64,000 nucleotides of DNA from Pseudoalteromonas undina (GCF_000238275.3 NZ_AHCF03000003.1:1240001-1304000); one strand, 5' to 3'; numbered from the stretch's first letter, positions 1-11,031 are shown. Notes: a model not told the origin generated them from the letters alone. Program-made: numbers and translations.

Positions 1-238
1 CAACGCGTTGACGTACTTGCTCATAAGCCGCTGTAGCTTGCTCACTCAGCGTATGACGACCGCGGTGAACATTTGCATTCTGTGAGGTGTAAAACTGTGT
101 GGTGACGTCAATCACACATTGTGGCTTTTGTGTTGTTGCAGCTGAGTCTAAATAAACCAAAGGATTGCCATTGATTGTCTGATTTAGAGTAGGGAAATCA
201 TTACGGATTTTTTTAGGATCAAACGAGGACACAGACAT
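1..238 (-). CDS. sufS: Cysteine desulfurase SufS, N-terminal part (runs off window)
   Basis: Only the first 79 codons are present; the gene continues beyond base 1. The start is the ATG at 238-236. The translation contains NGNPLVYLDSAATTQKP and later NVHRGRHTLSEQAT, typical of the N-terminus of group II (SufS) PLP-dependent cysteine desulfurases, which take sulfur from cysteine for Fe-S cluster assembly. The PLP lysine and active-site cysteine lie outside the window. SufS fits better than CsdA because of the IRNDFPTL and NGNPL segments, but without the rest of the suf operon the paralogue choice is an inference. Confidence 0.85.
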   Translation of the reverse strand, partial: MSVSSFDPKKIRNDFPTLNQTINGNPLVYLDSAATTQKPQCVIDVTTQFYTSQNANVHRGRHTLSEQATAAYEQVRQRV

Positions 239-311
239 AGGCTCATAAAGTTAATAAATTCGGGCAGGAATTGTAATCTGTTTAAGATAATTCTCAAGTA
301 GCATGTAATAA

Positions 312-335
312 AAAAGGCCGCAGAAGCGGCCTTTT
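312..335 (-). terminator. Rho-independent terminator of gltA
   Basis: Inverted repeat GGCCGC (316-321) / GCGGCC (326-331) extended by an A-run pairing with a T-run. On the minus strand the stem is followed by a T-tract. It lies just beyond the gltA stop codon. Confidence 0.85.
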
Positions 336-352
336 AAAACTAACTTTAAAGC

Positions 353-1639
353 TTAGCGCTTGTCTGTAGCTTTATAATCACGTGTTGTTTCACCTGTGTA
401 AAGCTGACGTGGACGGCTGATCTTGTGACCAGGCTGAGAAAGCATCTCGTCCCAGTGTGAGATCCAACCTACAGTACGTGCCATTGCAAAAATTACAGTG
501 AACATACTTGTAGGAATACCAATCGCTTTTAAGATAATACCTGAGTAGAAATCTACATTAGGGTAAAGTTTCTTCTCAACAAAGTACGGGTCTTCAAGTG
601 CAATTTGCTCAAGTTTCATTGCAATATCAAGCAATGGATCTTGAATATTAAGCTCTGCTAAAACTTCATGACATGTTTGACGCATTACTGTTGCGCGTGG
701 GTCGAAGTTTTTGTAAACACGGTGACCAAAGCCCATAAGACGGAAAGGGTCCGCTTTATCTTTTGCTTTTGCTACATATTCGTCGATGCGATCAACTGAA
801 CCAATTTCTTCTAACATGTTTAAACATGCTTCGTTAGCGCCGCCGTGAGCAGGGCCCCAAAGTGATGCAATACCCGCAGCAATACATGCATAAGGGTTAG
901 CACCAGAAGAACCAGCTAAACGAACAGTTGACGTTGAAGCATTCTGTTCGTGGTCAGCATGAAGCATAAAGATTTTATCCATTGCTTTAGCTGTTACTGG
1001 GTTCACTTTGTATTCTTCAGCAGGTACAGAGAACATCATGTGTAAGAAGTTTTCTGCATAGCTTAAATCATTGCGTGGATATACAAACGGTTGACCGATG
1101 TTTGTTTTGTATGCCATTGCCGCAATTGTTGGTAATTTAGCAACTAATTTAATAGCGCTTGTCTTACGTTGAACTGCATCAGTGATATCAAGATCTTCAT
1201 GGTAAAAAGAAGATAATGCACCAACCACACCACATAGCATTGCCATTGGGTGTGCATCAAAACGGAAACCTTGGAAGAAGTTTGCGATTTTTTCATCTAG
1301 CATTGTGCTACGAGTGATTTTTGTAGCAAAATCATCGTATTGCTCTTTAGTTGGTAACTCACCGTTTAATAGTAAGTAACATAACTCAACGTAGTTAGAG
1401 CTCTCTGCTAACTGCTCGATCGGGTAACCACGGTGTAATAAAACACCTTTACCACCATCGATGTAAGTGATGGTAGATTCACAAGAACCAGTCGACATGA
1501 AACCTGGGTCATAAGTAAAGTGACCATGTGAGCCGAGTGTACGTACATCAATTACATCTTGGCCAGCAGTACCTTGATAAATTGGAAGTTCGATTGGATC
1601 TAGCCCATCAATATGGACTGTGGCTTTCTTATCTGCCAT
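353..1639 (-). CDS. gltA: Citrate synthase, type II
   Basis: Condenses oxaloacetate and acetyl-CoA to citrate, the entry step of the TCA cycle, in the cytoplasm. The 428-residue product has the length of hexameric, NADH-sensitive type II enzymes. The catalytic triad is visible: His265 in [11 protein letters not shown], His306 in [15 protein letters not shown] and Asp363 in NVDFYSG, one residue offset from E. coli His264/His305/Asp362. An AGGAG ribosome site sits about 7 bases before the ATG. It is divergent from sdhCDAB, the same arrangement as in E. coli, so the roughly 400-bp gap between them holds both promoters. Confidence 0.97.
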   Translation of the reverse strand: MADKKATVHIDGLDPIELPIYQGTAGQDVIDVRTLGSHGHFTYDPGFMSTGSCESTITYIDGGKGVLLHRGYPIEQLAESSNYVELCYLLLNGELPTKEQYDDFATKITRSTMLDEKIANFFQGFRFDAHPMAMLCGVVGALSSFYHEDLDITDAVQRKTSAIKLVAKLPTIAAMAYKTNIGQPFVYPRNDLSYAENFLHMMFSVPAEEYKVNPVTAKAMDKIFMLHADHEQNASTSTVRLAGSSGANPYACIAAGIASLWGPAHGGANEACLNMLEEIGSVDRIDEYVAKAKDKADPFRLMGFGHRVYKNFDPRATVMRQTCHEVLAELNIQDPLLDIAMKLEQIALEDPYFVEKKLYPNVDFYSGIILKAIGIPTSMFTVIFAMARTVGWISHWDEMLSQPGHKISRPRQLYTGETTRDYKATDKR

Positions 1640-2045
1640 CTATGTATCTCCTATTAAGATAACTATTCTGATTTTTATATTCTAAAATCTATTCTAAGCA
1701 CATCTTTACATTTTAACGTGAAAGAGGGGTATAAAGTCAATTTTTATAAGTATTATGCACATATGTATAATAAATATTCGGTATAGATTGAATATTATAC
1801 CATTGGCTAATTCGCAAACGACTCAAAGTAAACAAGAATTGTAAAAGAGTCTCCGGCTATATATACTAACGGAGGTTTTTAACCGATTTGTATTTGGGTA
1901 AACTTTTTTTTACATAATATTTTTCATAAAAAGTGAACTTTATTAGTATTAATACGTTTATTTTGATAGTTCCACCAGAAACATTTGGTGGGTTTTAGAA
2001 AAACAAGTAGATGAGCCCCACTGCGGGCAAGATGGGCAAGTAACT
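1640..2045. promoter_or_regulatory. gltA/sdhC divergent promoter region with two hairpins
   Basis: This 406-base, very AT-rich gap lies between the divergent gltA and sdhC starts and must carry both promoters. No open frame of note was seen. Two hairpins point toward sdhC: CTCCG (1851-1855) with CGGAG (1870-1874) followed by GTTTTT, and CCACCA (1972-1977) with TGGTGG (1986-1991) followed by GGTTTT. Both look like weak attenuators or the 3' end of a small RNA. I could not assign the exact -35/-10 boxes. Confidence 0.5.
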
Positions 2046-2423
2046 GTGAAAAAGCAAAGACCTGTAAATCTAGATCTAACAACTATATCTATGCCGGCAA
2101 CGGCTAAAGCTTCAATTTTTCACCGCGTCACCGGTGTTGCATTATTTTTTGCTTTAACGTTTGTCATTTGGGCTTGGTCAGAGTCTCTTTCTTCAGCTGA
2201 AGGTTTTGAATTCGTCAAGGGTCTGTTTAACGGATTCATTGCCAAATTTATAGCTTGGGGCACCCTTTCTGTATTGGGTTATCACCTTATCGGTGGTATC
2301 CGTCACATCATTATGGATATGGGGCATTGGGAAGAACTTGAATCAGGCAACACTAGCGCTAAAATTGCAATGGCACTTGGCGTTGTGTTTGCTGTATTGG
2401 CAGGGGTGTGGATATGGTCTTAA
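2046..2423 (+). CDS. sdhC: Succinate dehydrogenase cytochrome b556 subunit
   Basis: One of the two membrane anchors of complex II; with SdhD it binds heme b and ubiquinone. The 125-residue product starts with KKQRPVNLDL and has SIFHRVTGVALF, the conserved SdhC quinone-site region (Ser and Arg) ahead of the first of three membrane helices. The likely heme ligand lies in the LGYHLIGGIRH segment. The start is GTG at 2046, since no in-frame ATG precedes the conserved N-terminus. It is the first gene of sdhCDAB, overlapping sdhD by 10 bases. Confidence 0.95.
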   Translation: MKKQRPVNLDLTTISMPATAKASIFHRVTGVALFFALTFVIWAWSESLSSAEGFEFVKGLFNGFIAKFIAWGTLSVLGYHLIGGIRHIIMDMGHWEELESGNTSAKIAMALGVVFAVLAGVWIWS

Positions 2424-2761
2424 ATCAAGCAACTCTTAAACGTGATGGCGTACAAGATTTTGTATCTCTACGCACAACGGCATTAATAATCAGTGCATAT
2501 GCAATTTTTATTATTGGCTATTTTTTAGCAATGCCAGAAGTCACATATGACGCCTGGACAGGCCTATTCTCTAACCTAGCAATGAAAGGGGCGACATTAA
2601 TCACCCTAGTTTGCATTATGGTTCATACCCGTATCGGCCTTTGGCAGGTTCTAACCGACTATGTAAAGGACGCTAAATTGCGTGCTTTCTTAGGCTTTGT
2701 ACTAAACCTAATGGCTGTCGCTTACGTAGCTGTAGGTTTAATCGTTTTATGGGGTGTTTAA
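2414..2761 (+). CDS. sdhD: Succinate dehydrogenase membrane anchor subunit
   Basis: Second membrane anchor of complex II. It has three hydrophobic segments, with the conserved HTRIGLWQVLTDYVKD region near the heme and quinone site. I chose the ATG at 2414 over an in-frame GTG at 2408 because an AGGGG ribosome site at 2402-2406 is correctly spaced for it. The gene overlaps the end of sdhC and is followed with no gap by sdhA, so translation is probably coupled. Confidence 0.93.
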   Translation: MVLNQATLKRDGVQDFVSLRTTALIISAYAIFIIGYFLAMPEVTYDAWTGLFSNLAMKGATLITLVCIMVHTRIGLWQVLTDYVKDAKLRAFLGFVLNLMAVAYVAVGLIVLWGV

Positions 2762-4534
2762 GTGAAATATTCTGTTCGTGAATTTGACGCCGTAGTAATT
2801 GGTGCCGGTGGTGCAGGTATGCGCGCTGCTCTTGCTATTACTGAATCTGGCAAAACATGTGCACTAATCTCTAAAGTTTTTCCGACACGCTCACACACTG
2901 TATCTGCTCAAGGTGGTATTACAGTAGCGCTAGGTAATTCGCATGAAGATAACTGGGAATGGCATATGTATGATACCGTTAAAGGTTCCGATTTTATCGG
3001 TGACCAAGACGCTATCGAATACATGTGTAATACAGGCCCAGAAGCTATTACTGAATTAGAAAACATGGGCTTACCATTTTCTCGTTTTGAAAATGGCCGT
3101 GTTTACCAACGTCCTTTCGGTGGTCAATCGAAAAACTTTGGTGGTGAACAAGCTGCACGTACCGCAGCAGCTGCTGACCGTACTGGTCACGCATTATTAC
3201 ACCTTCTTTATCAACAAAACGTTAAAAATAAAACAAATGTATTTTCTGAATGGTATGCACTTGATTTAGTTAAAAACGATAATGGCGATGTAGTAGGTTG
3301 TACAGCGATTGAAATTGAAACAGGTGAAATCACTTTCTTCAAATCAAAAGCAGTTGTGTTAGCTACCGGTGGTGCAGGTCGTATCTTCGCATCAACAACT
3401 AATGCTCACATTAACACTGGTGACGGTGTTGGTATGGCGACTCGTGCTGGTATTTCTATGCAAGACATGGAAATGTGGCAATTCCATCCGACAGGTATTG
3501 CAGGTGCTGGTACGCTAGTAACTGAAGGTTGTCGTGGTGAAGGTGGTTATCTTTTAAATAAAGATGGCGAACGCTTCATGGAACGCTATGCACCAAACGC
3601 TAAAGATTTAGCATCTCGTGACGTTGTTGCCCGTTCAATGATGACAGAGATTCGTGAAGGTCGTGGTTGTGATGGTCCTTGGGGTCCTCACCTTAAGTTG
3701 AAACTTGACCACTTAGGCGAAGAAACGCTTAACTTACGTCTTCCAGGTGTATGCGACCTTGCTAAAACATTTGCTCACGTTGATCCTGCAAAAGAACCAA
3801 TTCCAGTTATCCCAACATGTCACTACATGATGGGTGGTGTGCCAACTAACGTAAATGGTCAAGTACTTAATATCGATGCCGCTGGTAACGAAAAAGTAGT
3901 ACAAGGTTTATTTGCTGTTGGTGAGATTGCATGTGTATCTGTTCACGGTGCTAACCGCTTAGGTGGTAACTCATTACTTGATTTAGTTGTATTTGGCCGT
4001 GCTGCTGGTAATTTCTTAGGTAAATACCTAAATGACGTTGAAATTTCTAAAGCGGCTTCTGAGTCTGATTTAGAAGCGTCTTTAGCTCGCTTTAATCGTT
4101 GGGAAAGCTCAACAGTTGGTCAAGGCGAAGACCCAGTACAAATCAAGAAAGACCTACAACAGTGTATGCAGCTTAACTTCTCGGTATTCCGTGAAGGTGA
4201 CTCAATGGCAACTGGTCTTACTGAGCTTAAAGAAATTCGTGAACGCTTACAGCATGCACGTCTTGATGATAAATCATCAGACTTCAACACCATGCGTATT
4301 GAATGTTTAGAATTAGACAACTTAATGGAAACAGCTTACTCAACTGCAGTAGCTGCAAACTTCCGTACTGAAAGCCGTGGTGCACACTCTCGCTTTGACT
4401 TCCCAGATCGTGATGACGAAAACTGGTTATGTCACTCAGTATTTAATCCGGTAACGGATGAAATGAGCAAGCGTAAAGTAAACTACGAGCCTAAGCTACG
4501 TGAAGCATTCCCACCTAAAGCACGTACCTACTAG
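2762..4534 (+). CDS. sdhA: Succinate dehydrogenase flavoprotein subunit
   Basis: Catalytic subunit of complex II, oxidising succinate to fumarate with covalently bound FAD. The 590-residue protein has the dinucleotide motif VIGAGGAGM near residue 13, the FAD-linking His45 in [10 protein letters not shown], the [15 protein letters not shown] substrate region and the [18 protein letters not shown] motif. The start is GTG directly after the sdhD stop codon. The catalytic protein surface faces the cytoplasm, bound to the membrane through SdhC and SdhD. Confidence 0.97.
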   Translation: MKYSVREFDAVVIGAGGAGMRAALAITESGKTCALISKVFPTRSHTVSAQGGITVALGNSHEDNWEWHMYDTVKGSDFIGDQDAIEYMCNTGPEAITELENMGLPFSRFENGRVYQRPFGGQSKNFGGEQAARTAAAADRTGHALLHLLYQQNVKNKTNVFSEWYALDLVKNDNGDVVGCTAIEIETGEITFFKSKAVVLATGGAGRIFASTTNAHINTGDGVGMATRAGISMQDMEMWQFHPTGIAGAGTLVTEGCRGEGGYLLNKDGERFMERYAPNAKDLASRDVVARSMMTEIREGRGCDGPWGPHLKLKLDHLGEETLNLRLPGVCDLAKTFAHVDPAKEPIPVIPTCHYMMGGVPTNVNGQVLNIDAAGNEKVVQGLFAVGEIACVSVHGANRLGGNSLLDLVVFGRAAGNFLGKYLNDVEISKAASESDLEASLARFNRWESSTVGQGEDPVQIKKDLQQCMQLNFSVFREGDSMATGLTELKEIRERLQHARLDDKSSDFNTMRIECLELDNLMETAYSTAVAANFRTESRGAHSRFDFPDRDDENWLCHSVFNPVTDEMSKRKVNYEPKLREAFPPKARTY

Positions 4535-4544
4535 GAGCGAGACG

Positions 4545-5261
4545 ATGGCACAAGTACAATTTTCAGTTTATCGTTACAATCCGGATGTTGACAACGCACC
4601 TCGTATGCAAGAATACACTTTGCAAACTGAGGAAGGCCAAGACATGATGGTATTGGATGCACTTTTATTATTAAAAGAGCAAGATCCTACATTATCATTC
4701 CGTCGTTCATGCCGTGAAGGCGTGTGTGGTTCAGACGGTGTAAACATGAATGGTAAGAACGGCTTAGCATGTATTACTCCTTTATCTACGCTACAAAAAA
4801 ATGGCAAAGGTAAAATCGTAGTACGTCCATTACCGGGACTTCCTGTTGTTCGTGACCTTGTTATTGACATGAGTCAGTTCTACACTCAATACGAAAAAGT
4901 AAAACCGTATCTAATAAATGACGAGCCTGCTGCAGGCGAACGTCTTCAATCTATTGAAGAGCGTGATAAATTAGATGGGCTTTATGAGTGTATTTTATGT
5001 GCATGTTGTTCTACATCGTGTCCTTCTTTCTGGTGGAATCCAGATAAGTTTATAGGTCCAGCAGGCCTTCTTCATGCTTACCGTTTCTTAGCTGATAGCC
5101 GAGATACTGCAACAGAAGAGCGTTTAGCTGACTTAGACGATGCATTCAGTGTGTTCCGTTGCCACAGTATCATGAACTGTGTTAGCGTTTGTCCTAAGGG
5201 TCTTAACCCGACTAAAGCAATTGGGCAAATAAAATCTATGTTATTAAACCGCTCGGTTTAA
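4545..5261 (+). CDS. sdhB: Succinate dehydrogenase iron-sulfur subunit
   Basis: Carries electrons from FAD in SdhA to quinone through three Fe-S clusters. The 238-residue product shows the [2Fe-2S] ligands Cys56, Cys61, Asp64 and Cys76 ([11 protein letters not shown]...LAC), then [12 protein letters not shown] and [14 protein letters not shown] for the [4Fe-4S] and [3Fe-4S] clusters. The ATG at 4545 follows an AGGAGC ribosome site at 4533-4538. A longer in-frame extension back into sdhA has no conserved residues and was not used. Confidence 0.97.
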   Translation: MAQVQFSVYRYNPDVDNAPRMQEYTLQTEEGQDMMVLDALLLLKEQDPTLSFRRSCREGVCGSDGVNMNGKNGLACITPLSTLQKNGKGKIVVRPLPGLPVVRDLVIDMSQFYTQYEKVKPYLINDEPAAGERLQSIEERDKLDGLYECILCACCSTSCPSFWWNPDKFIGPAGLLHAYRFLADSRDTATEERLADLDDAFSVFRCHSIMNCVSVCPKGLNPTKAIGQIKSMLLNRSV

Positions 5262-5275
5262 TTTCTAGTAGACGA

Positions 5276-5303
5276 AAGATGGCTAATATTTATTAGCCAT
5301 CTT
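5276..5303 (+). other. 13-bp perfect hairpin between sdhB and sucA
   Basis: AAGATGGCTAATA (5276-5288) is exactly mirrored by TATTAGCCATCTT (5291-5303) with almost no loop. It is followed by GTTATATAAC rather than a T-run. It could be a weak attenuator or an RNA processing or stability element separating sdh from suc expression. The hairpin is seen; the role is inference. Confidence 0.6.
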
Positions 5304-5347
5304 GTTATATAACTATTAATTTCTGCGCTAAAAAAAAGGGCTTATAA

Positions 5348-8167
5348 ATGCACGAAGGTGTGATGAAGGCATGGCTAGAATCTTCACATTTAAACGGCGG
5401 TAACGTTGCTTATGTTGAAGAGCTTTATGAAGCGTATTTAGACGATGCGACTTCGGTGCCAGAAGAATGGCGAGAAGTGTTCGAACAATTACCAAAAGTT
5501 GATGGTGTGGATGTTGAAGTAAAACATTCAGAAGTTCGTTCACAATTTGCGGCGCTTGCTAAAAACAAGCATAGAGAAGTAGTGGTAGCAGAGGGCAGTG
5601 GCGGCGACCTTAAACAGGTTAAAGTTCTGCAACTTATTAATGCTTTCCGTTTTCGTGGACACCAAAATGCAAACCTAGATCCACTAGGTATTTGGCAACG
5701 AGAACGTGTACGAGATTTAGAGCTAGAATACCACGACTTATCAAATGCTGACTTTGACCGCGAATTTAACGTAGGATCGTTTGCCGTAGGCCGCGATACT
5801 ATGCCTTTAGGTGAGTTATACCAAGCACTAAAAACTACTTATTGTGGTTCTATTGGCGCAGAGTATATGCACATCACATCAACAGAAGAAAAACGTTGGT
5901 TACAACAGCGTTTAGAGTCTGTTCAGTCTAGGCCAAAATTCGATAAAAATGAAAAGCTACGTATCCTTAAAGGATTGACAGCGGCTGATGGTCTTGAAAA
6001 ATATTTAGGGGCTAAGTTCCCGGGTGCTAAGCGTTTCTCACTTGAAGGTGGCGATGCGTTAGTTCCTATGCTTAAAGAGCTTATACACCGCGCGGGTGAA
6101 AGTGGCCAAAAAGAAGCCGTAATCGGCATGGCTCACCGCGGACGCTTGAACGTACTTGTGAATGTACTTGGTAAAAATCCATCAGAATTATTTGATGAAT
6201 TTGCTGGTAAACACAAAGATACTTTAAGCTCTGGTGATGTTAAGTATCACATGGGTTACTCTTCAGATTTCGCGACCAAAGGTGGCAATGTGCATATGGC
6301 ACTTGCGTTTAACCCATCGCACTTAGAAATCGTTAATCCTGTGGTTATGGGGTCTGTGCGCGCACGTCTTGATCGTCTAAACGACAAAACTGGCAGCAAA
6401 GCACTTCCTATTACTATTCACGGCGACTCTGCAATCGCAGGTCAGGGTGTAGTACAAGAAACGTTTAACTTATCACAAACTAATGCATTTAGTTGTGGTG
6501 GTAGCATTCGTATTGTTGTTAATAACCAAGTTGGTTTTACAACAAGCAAGCAAGACGATGTTCGCTCTACTGATTACTGTACTGATATTGCAAAAATGGT
6601 TCAATCACCAATCTTCCACGTAAACTCTGATGATCCTGAAGCGGTTGCGTTTGTTACGCAGTTAGCGCTTGATTTTAGAAACCAGTTTAAACGTGACGTT
6701 GTGATTGACCTTGTTTGTTACCGTCGCCATGGTCATAACGAAGCTGATGAGCCTAATGCTACACAGCCTGTTATGTATCAAAAGATTAAAAAACATCCAG
6801 TCCCTCGCTTAATTTATGCAGATCAGTTAATTTCGGAAGGTTCTTTCTCAGAAAACGAAGTGAAAGCACTTGCTGATGATTATCGTAATGGCTTAGATGA
6901 TGGCAACTGTGTAGTTGAAGAAATTCAACCAGAAACGTCACATTCTTCTGATTGGGCTAAATACGTTGGCCATGATTGGAATGTTGACTACGACGCGAGC
7001 GTTTCTGTAGAGAAACTTAAAGAGCTTGGTAACATTGTCGCAAGCTACCCTGAAGACCACAAAGCGCAATCTCGTGTTAAGAAAATATACGATGATCGTA
7101 AAGCTATGGCTGCCGGTGAAAAAGCACTTGATTGGGGTATGGCAGAGACTTTAGCGTACGCAACTATTGCAGCTGAAGGCACTGACATTCGCCTAACAGG
7201 TCAAGACTCTGGCCGTGGTACCTTCTTCCATCGCCATGCTGTTGTTCACGGTCAACAAGACGGTGCAACGTACTTACCACTGCAAAACATTAGTGAAGAT
7301 CAAGGTACGTTTGAAGTATTTGATTCGGTGCTATCTGAAGAAGCGGTATTAGCGTTTGAATATGGTTATGCAACAGCAGAGCCGACTTCACTTGTTTTAT
7401 GGGAAGCGCAATTTGGTGATTTCGCCAATGGTGCACAAGTTGTTTTTGACCAATTCTTAAGTTCAGGTGAGCAAAAGTGGGGTCGTTTATGTGGCCTGAC
7501 ATGTTTGCTACCACATGGCTATGAAGGCCAAGGTCCTGAGCATAGCTCTGCACGTCTTGAGCGCTTTTTGCAGCTGTGTGCTGATCATAATATGCAAGTA
7601 TGTGTACCATCTACACCGGCACAAGTTTATGCAATGCTTCGTCGTCAATCGGTTAGACCTCTTCGTCGCCCATTGATTGTTATGACGCCAAAATCATTGC
7701 TTCGTCACCCATTAGCTACATCATCGCTTGAAGAACTATCAGAGGGCGTATTCCACAATGTGATCGATGAAATTGATGATATTGATGCTAAGAAAGTAGA
7801 ACGTGTTGTATTTTGTAGTGGTAAAGTTTACTACGAATTATTACAAGAGCGTCGTAAACTTGAGCAAGACAACATTGCTATTGTTCGTGTTGAACAGCTA
7901 TACCCGTTCCCACATGACGAAATGAAGACGATTATTGAACGTTATCAGCATGTTACTGATTTTGTATGGTGTCAGGAAGAGCCGCAAAACCAAGGTGCTT
8001 GGTATTGTTCTCAACATCACTTTATTGATGCAATTCCACAAGATGCAAAATTAAAATATGCTGGTCGTAAAGCTTCAGCATCACCTGCATGTGGTTATAT
8101 GTCAGTACATACTAAAGAACAACAAGCGCTCGTTGCCGACGCGCTTACTATAGAAAAGAAAGGATAA
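5348..8167 (+). CDS. sucA: 2-oxoglutarate dehydrogenase E1 component
   Basis: Thiamine-diphosphate-dependent decarboxylase of the 2-oxoglutarate dehydrogenase complex, producing the succinyl group passed to SucB. The 939-residue length matches the family (933 in E. coli). Features include MKAWLESSHLNG near the N-terminus (the part that binds E2), the central MAHRGRLNVLVNVLGK segment, HGDSAIAGQGVVQE and RRHGHNEADEP. The ATG at 5348 gives the usual few residues ahead of KAWLESS. The sucB start is three bases past the stop. Confidence 0.97.
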   Translation: MHEGVMKAWLESSHLNGGNVAYVEELYEAYLDDATSVPEEWREVFEQLPKVDGVDVEVKHSEVRSQFAALAKNKHREVVVAEGSGGDLKQVKVLQLINAFRFRGHQNANLDPLGIWQRERVRDLELEYHDLSNADFDREFNVGSFAVGRDTMPLGELYQALKTTYCGSIGAEYMHITSTEEKRWLQQRLESVQSRPKFDKNEKLRILKGLTAADGLEKYLGAKFPGAKRFSLEGGDALVPMLKELIHRAGESGQKEAVIGMAHRGRLNVLVNVLGKNPSELFDEFAGKHKDTLSSGDVKYHMGYSSDFATKGGNVHMALAFNPSHLEIVNPVVMGSVRARLDRLNDKTGSKALPITIHGDSAIAGQGVVQETFNLSQTNAFSCGGSIRIVVNNQVGFTTSKQDDVRSTDYCTDIAKMVQSPIFHVNSDDPEAVAFVTQLALDFRNQFKRDVVIDLVCYRRHGHNEADEPNATQPVMYQKIKKHPVPRLIYADQLISEGSFSENEVKALADDYRNGLDDGNCVVEEIQPETSHSSDWAKYVGHDWNVDYDASVSVEKLKELGNIVASYPEDHKAQSRVKKIYDDRKAMAAGEKALDWGMAETLAYATIAAEGTDIRLTGQDSGRGTFFHRHAVVHGQQDGATYLPLQNISEDQGTFEVFDSVLSEEAVLAFEYGYATAEPTSLVLWEAQFGDFANGAQVVFDQFLSSGEQKWGRLCGLTCLLPHGYEGQGPEHSSARLERFLQLCADHNMQVCVPSTPAQVYAMLRRQSVRPLRRPLIVMTPKSLLRHPLATSSLEELSEGVFHNVIDEIDDIDAKKVERVVFCSGKVYYELLQERRKLEQDNIAIVRVEQLYPFPHDEMKTIIERYQHVTDFVWCQEEPQNQGAWYCSQHHFIDAIPQDAKLKYAGRKASASPACGYMSVHTKEQQALVADALTIEKKG

Positions 8168-8170
8168 GCA

Positions 8171-9688
8171 ATGAGCACAGAGATTAAAGTTCCTGTTCTT
8201 CCTGAGTCGGTTGCAGATGCTTCCGTTGCTACATGGCATGTAAGTGTTGGCGACAAAGTAAGCCGTGACCAAAACTTAGTAGATATTGAAACAGACAAAG
8301 TGGTTTTAGAAGTGGTTGCACAAAACGATGGTGTAATCACTGAAATTTCACAAGAAGAAGGTGCTACGGTACTTGGCGACCAAGTGATCGGTTTAATTGG
8401 CGATGCAGATGAAGCACCGGCAACTAAAGAGTCAAAAGAAGATGACTCAGCATCAGATAAATCAGAAGACGCGCCTGCGGCGCAATCAGCACCAGCATCA
8501 GAAGGTAAAGAAGTGGATATTAAAGTACCTGTACTTCCAGAATCAGTTGCAGATGCAACAATTGCTACTTGGCATGTTCAACCAGGTGACGCGGTAACAC
8601 GTGACCAAAACTTGGTAGATATTGAAACAGATAAAGTTGTACTTGAAGTTGTTGCCCAAGAAGACGGCGTTATGGGTGAAATAATCCATGACGAAGGCGA
8701 TACCGTTCTTGGTGAGCAAGTAATTGGTAAGGTAAAAGCAGGCGCTGCACCAGCTAAATCTGAAGCTAAAGCGGATGCACCAGCAGCCAAAGAAGAAAGC
8801 TCAAGCGATAGTTCAGATGTGCTAACGCCATCAGTGCGTCGTTTAATTGCTGAGAAAGGCCTTGATGCTTCAAAAATCAAAGGTTCAGGTAAAAATGGCC
8901 GTGTGACTAAAGAAGATGTTGATCAATTCTTAAAAGCACCTCCTCCAGCAGCAAAAGCAGAAGCAGCACCAGCAGCACCAATGGGGGATCGTACTCAAAA
9001 ACGTGTGCCTATGACACGTTTACGTAAAACGATTGCTAATCGTCTTCTTGAAGCGAAAAATTCAACTGCAATGTTAACCACGTTTAACGAAGTTAATATG
9101 AAGCCAATTATGGATCTTCGTAAGCAGTACCAAGAAGTATTTGAAAAGCGTCACGGTATCCGTTTAGGTTTCATGTCTTTCTACGTTAAAGCGGTAACTG
9201 AAGCGTTAAAGCGTTTCCCAGATGTAAATGCATCAATTGATGGCGATGATATTGTTTATCACAACTATTTCGACATCAGTATTGCTGTTTCTACGCCACG
9301 TGGCCTAGTAACGCCAGTACTTAAAGATTGTGACAAATTATCAGTTGCAGAAATCGAAAAAGGTATTCGTGAACTAGCTCTTAAAGGTCGTGATGGCAAG
9401 CTAACACTTGACGACATGACTGGCGGTAATTTCACTATTACTAACGGTGGTGTATTCGGCTCATTACTATCAACACCAATCATTAACTTACCGCAGTCTT
9501 CAATCTTAGGTATGCACAAAATCCAAGATCGTCCAATGGCTGTTAATGGTAAAGTTGAAATCTTACCTATGATGTATTTAGCGTTATCTTACGATCATCG
9601 CCAAATCGATGGTAAAGAATCAGTTGGTTTCTTAGTAACAATTAAAGAGTTACTTGAAGATCCAACACGTTTACTGCTAGATGTTTAA
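8171..9688 (+). CDS. sucB: Dihydrolipoyl succinyltransferase E2 with two lipoyl domains
   Basis: Transfers the succinyl group from E1 to CoA. The N-terminus holds two tandem lipoyl domains, each with the [13 protein letters not shown] loop, with lipoyl lysines at Lys43 and Lys155 and Ala/Glu/Ser-rich linkers between. Then come a peripheral-subunit-binding domain ([20 protein letters not shown], about 217-254) and the catalytic domain with SYDHRQIDG. At 505 residues it is about 100 longer than E. coli SucB, which has one lipoyl domain. The extra length is the second lipoyl domain. Confidence 0.96.
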   Translation: MSTEIKVPVLPESVADASVATWHVSVGDKVSRDQNLVDIETDKVVLEVVAQNDGVITEISQEEGATVLGDQVIGLIGDADEAPATKESKEDDSASDKSEDAPAAQSAPASEGKEVDIKVPVLPESVADATIATWHVQPGDAVTRDQNLVDIETDKVVLEVVAQEDGVMGEIIHDEGDTVLGEQVIGKVKAGAAPAKSEAKADAPAAKEESSSDSSDVLTPSVRRLIAEKGLDASKIKGSGKNGRVTKEDVDQFLKAPPPAAKAEAAPAAPMGDRTQKRVPMTRLRKTIANRLLEAKNSTAMLTTFNEVNMKPIMDLRKQYQEVFEKRHGIRLGFMSFYVKAVTEALKRFPDVNASIDGDDIVYHNYFDISIAVSTPRGLVTPVLKDCDKLSVAEIEKGIRELALKGRDGKLTLDDMTGGNFTITNGGVFGSLLSTPIINLPQSSILGMHKIQDRPMAVNGKVEILPMMYLALSYDHRQIDGKESVGFLVTIKELLEDPTRLLLDV

Positions 9689-9706
9689 TTAAGTAGTATG
9701 AAATAT

Positions 9707-9738
9707 AAGCTGTGAGTTAAAATCACAGCTTTTTTTTT
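9707..9738 (+). terminator. Terminator between sucB and sucC
   Basis: AAGCTGTGA (9707-9715) pairs with TCACAGCTT (9723-9731) and is followed by an unbroken T-run to 9738. It would end sdh-sucAB transcripts before sucCD. A 126-base gap to sucC then leaves room for a separate promoter. Confidence 0.85.
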
Positions 9739-9864
9739 GCGCCTAAGGTCATACTGGGGTTTTCATGTAGCGCCATGAGATCTATACTAGGCACGCAATT
9801 TGGGATAGTTGTTTATTTGCATAAATATTCAGCTCTTTTAATATAAAAAATTGGATAAAGCATC

Positions 9865-11031
9865 ATGAATTTGCATGAGTATCAGGCAAAACAACTTTTT
9901 GCCGAATATGGTTTACCAGTTTCTCAAGGTTTCGCTTGCGATACACCTGAAGAAGCTGCAGCAGCTGCTGAAAAAATTGGCGGCGATATGTGGGTTGTTA
10001 AAACTCAGGTTCACGCAGGTGGACGTGGTAAAGCTGGCGGTGTAAAGCTAGTTAAAACTATCGACGAAGTTAAAGCGTTTGCAGCTAACTGGTTAGGTAA
10101 AAACCTAGTTACTTACCAAACAGACGAGAAAGGCCAGCCAGTTGCTAAAATTTTAGTAGAAAGCTGTACAGACATCGCTAACGAACTGTACCTAGGTGCT
10201 GTTGTTGACCGTGCTTCTCGTAAAGTTGTGTTCATGGCGTCTACTGAAGGCGGCGTTGAAATTGAAACTGTTGCTGAAGAAACACCAGAACTTATCCATA
10301 AAGCTGAGATTGATCCTTTAGTAGGTCCTCAAGCTTACCAAGCTCGTGAGCTTGGTTTTAAATTGGGTCTTAACCCTACACAAATGAAGCAGTTCGTTAA
10401 GATCTTTATGGGTCTTGGCAACATGTTCAACGATTTCGATTTCGCATTACTTGAAATCAATCCACTAGTAATCACAGATGAAGGTAACCTTCACTGTCTA
10501 GATGGTAAAATCGGTATCGATGGTAATGCACTTTACCGTCAACCTAAAATCCGTGAAATGCACGATCCATCTCAAGAAGATGCACGTGAAGCTCACGCAG
10601 CAAGCTTCGAGCTTAACTACGTAGCCCTAGATGGTAACGTAGGTTGTATGGTTAACGGTGCAGGCCTAGCAATGGGTACTATGGACATCGTAAACCTACA
10701 CGGTGGCAAGCCAGCTAACTTCCTAGATGTTGGTGGCGGCGCGACTAAAGAACGTGTTTCTGAAGCATTCAAAATCATCCTTTCAGATGACAACGTTAAA
10801 GCTGTTTTAGTTAACATCTTCGGCGGAATCGTTCGTTGTGACATGATTGCTGAAGGCATCATTGGCGCAGTTAAAGAAGTAGGTGTAACAGTTCCAGTAG
10901 TTGTACGTTTAGAAGGTACTAATGCTGAATTAGGCCGTGAAGTACTTGCTAAGTCTGATCTTAACATCATCGCTGCTGAATCATTAACAGACGCGGCTGA
11001 AAAAGTTGTTGCTGCTGCGGAGGGCAAATAA
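9865..11031 (+). CDS. sucC: Succinyl-CoA synthetase beta subunit
   Basis: ATP-grasp subunit of succinyl-CoA synthetase, which couples succinyl-CoA cleavage to ATP or GTP formation. The 388-residue product begins with [18 protein letters not shown], with [18 protein letters not shown] (nucleotide binding), [10 protein letters not shown] (metal site) and [16 protein letters not shown] (CoA/phosphate side). Its stop codon overlaps the sucD start by one base, so the two subunits are translated as a coupled pair. Confidence 0.97.
   Translation: MNLHEYQAKQLFAEYGLPVSQGFACDTPEEAAAAAEKIGGDMWVVKTQVHAGGRGKAGGVKLVKTIDEVKAFAANWLGKNLVTYQTDEKGQPVAKILVESCTDIANELYLGAVVDRASRKVVFMASTEGGVEIETVAEETPELIHKAEIDPLVGPQAYQARELGFKLGLNPTQMKQFVKIFMGLGNMFNDFDFALLEINPLVITDEGNLHCLDGKIGIDGNALYRQPKIREMHDPSQEDAREAHAASFELNYVALDGNVGCMVNGAGLAMGTMDIVNLHGGKPANFLDVGGGATKERVSEAFKIILSDDNVKAVLVNIFGGIVRCDMIAEGIIGAVKEVGVTVPVVVRLEGTNAELGREVLAKSDLNIIAAESLTDAAEKVVAAAEGK

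Noticed and set aside
8397..8880. Gln/Lys-rich and Ser/Thr-rich frames inside sucB
   Set aside because: Frame shadows of the repetitive lipoyl linkers, not separate genes.
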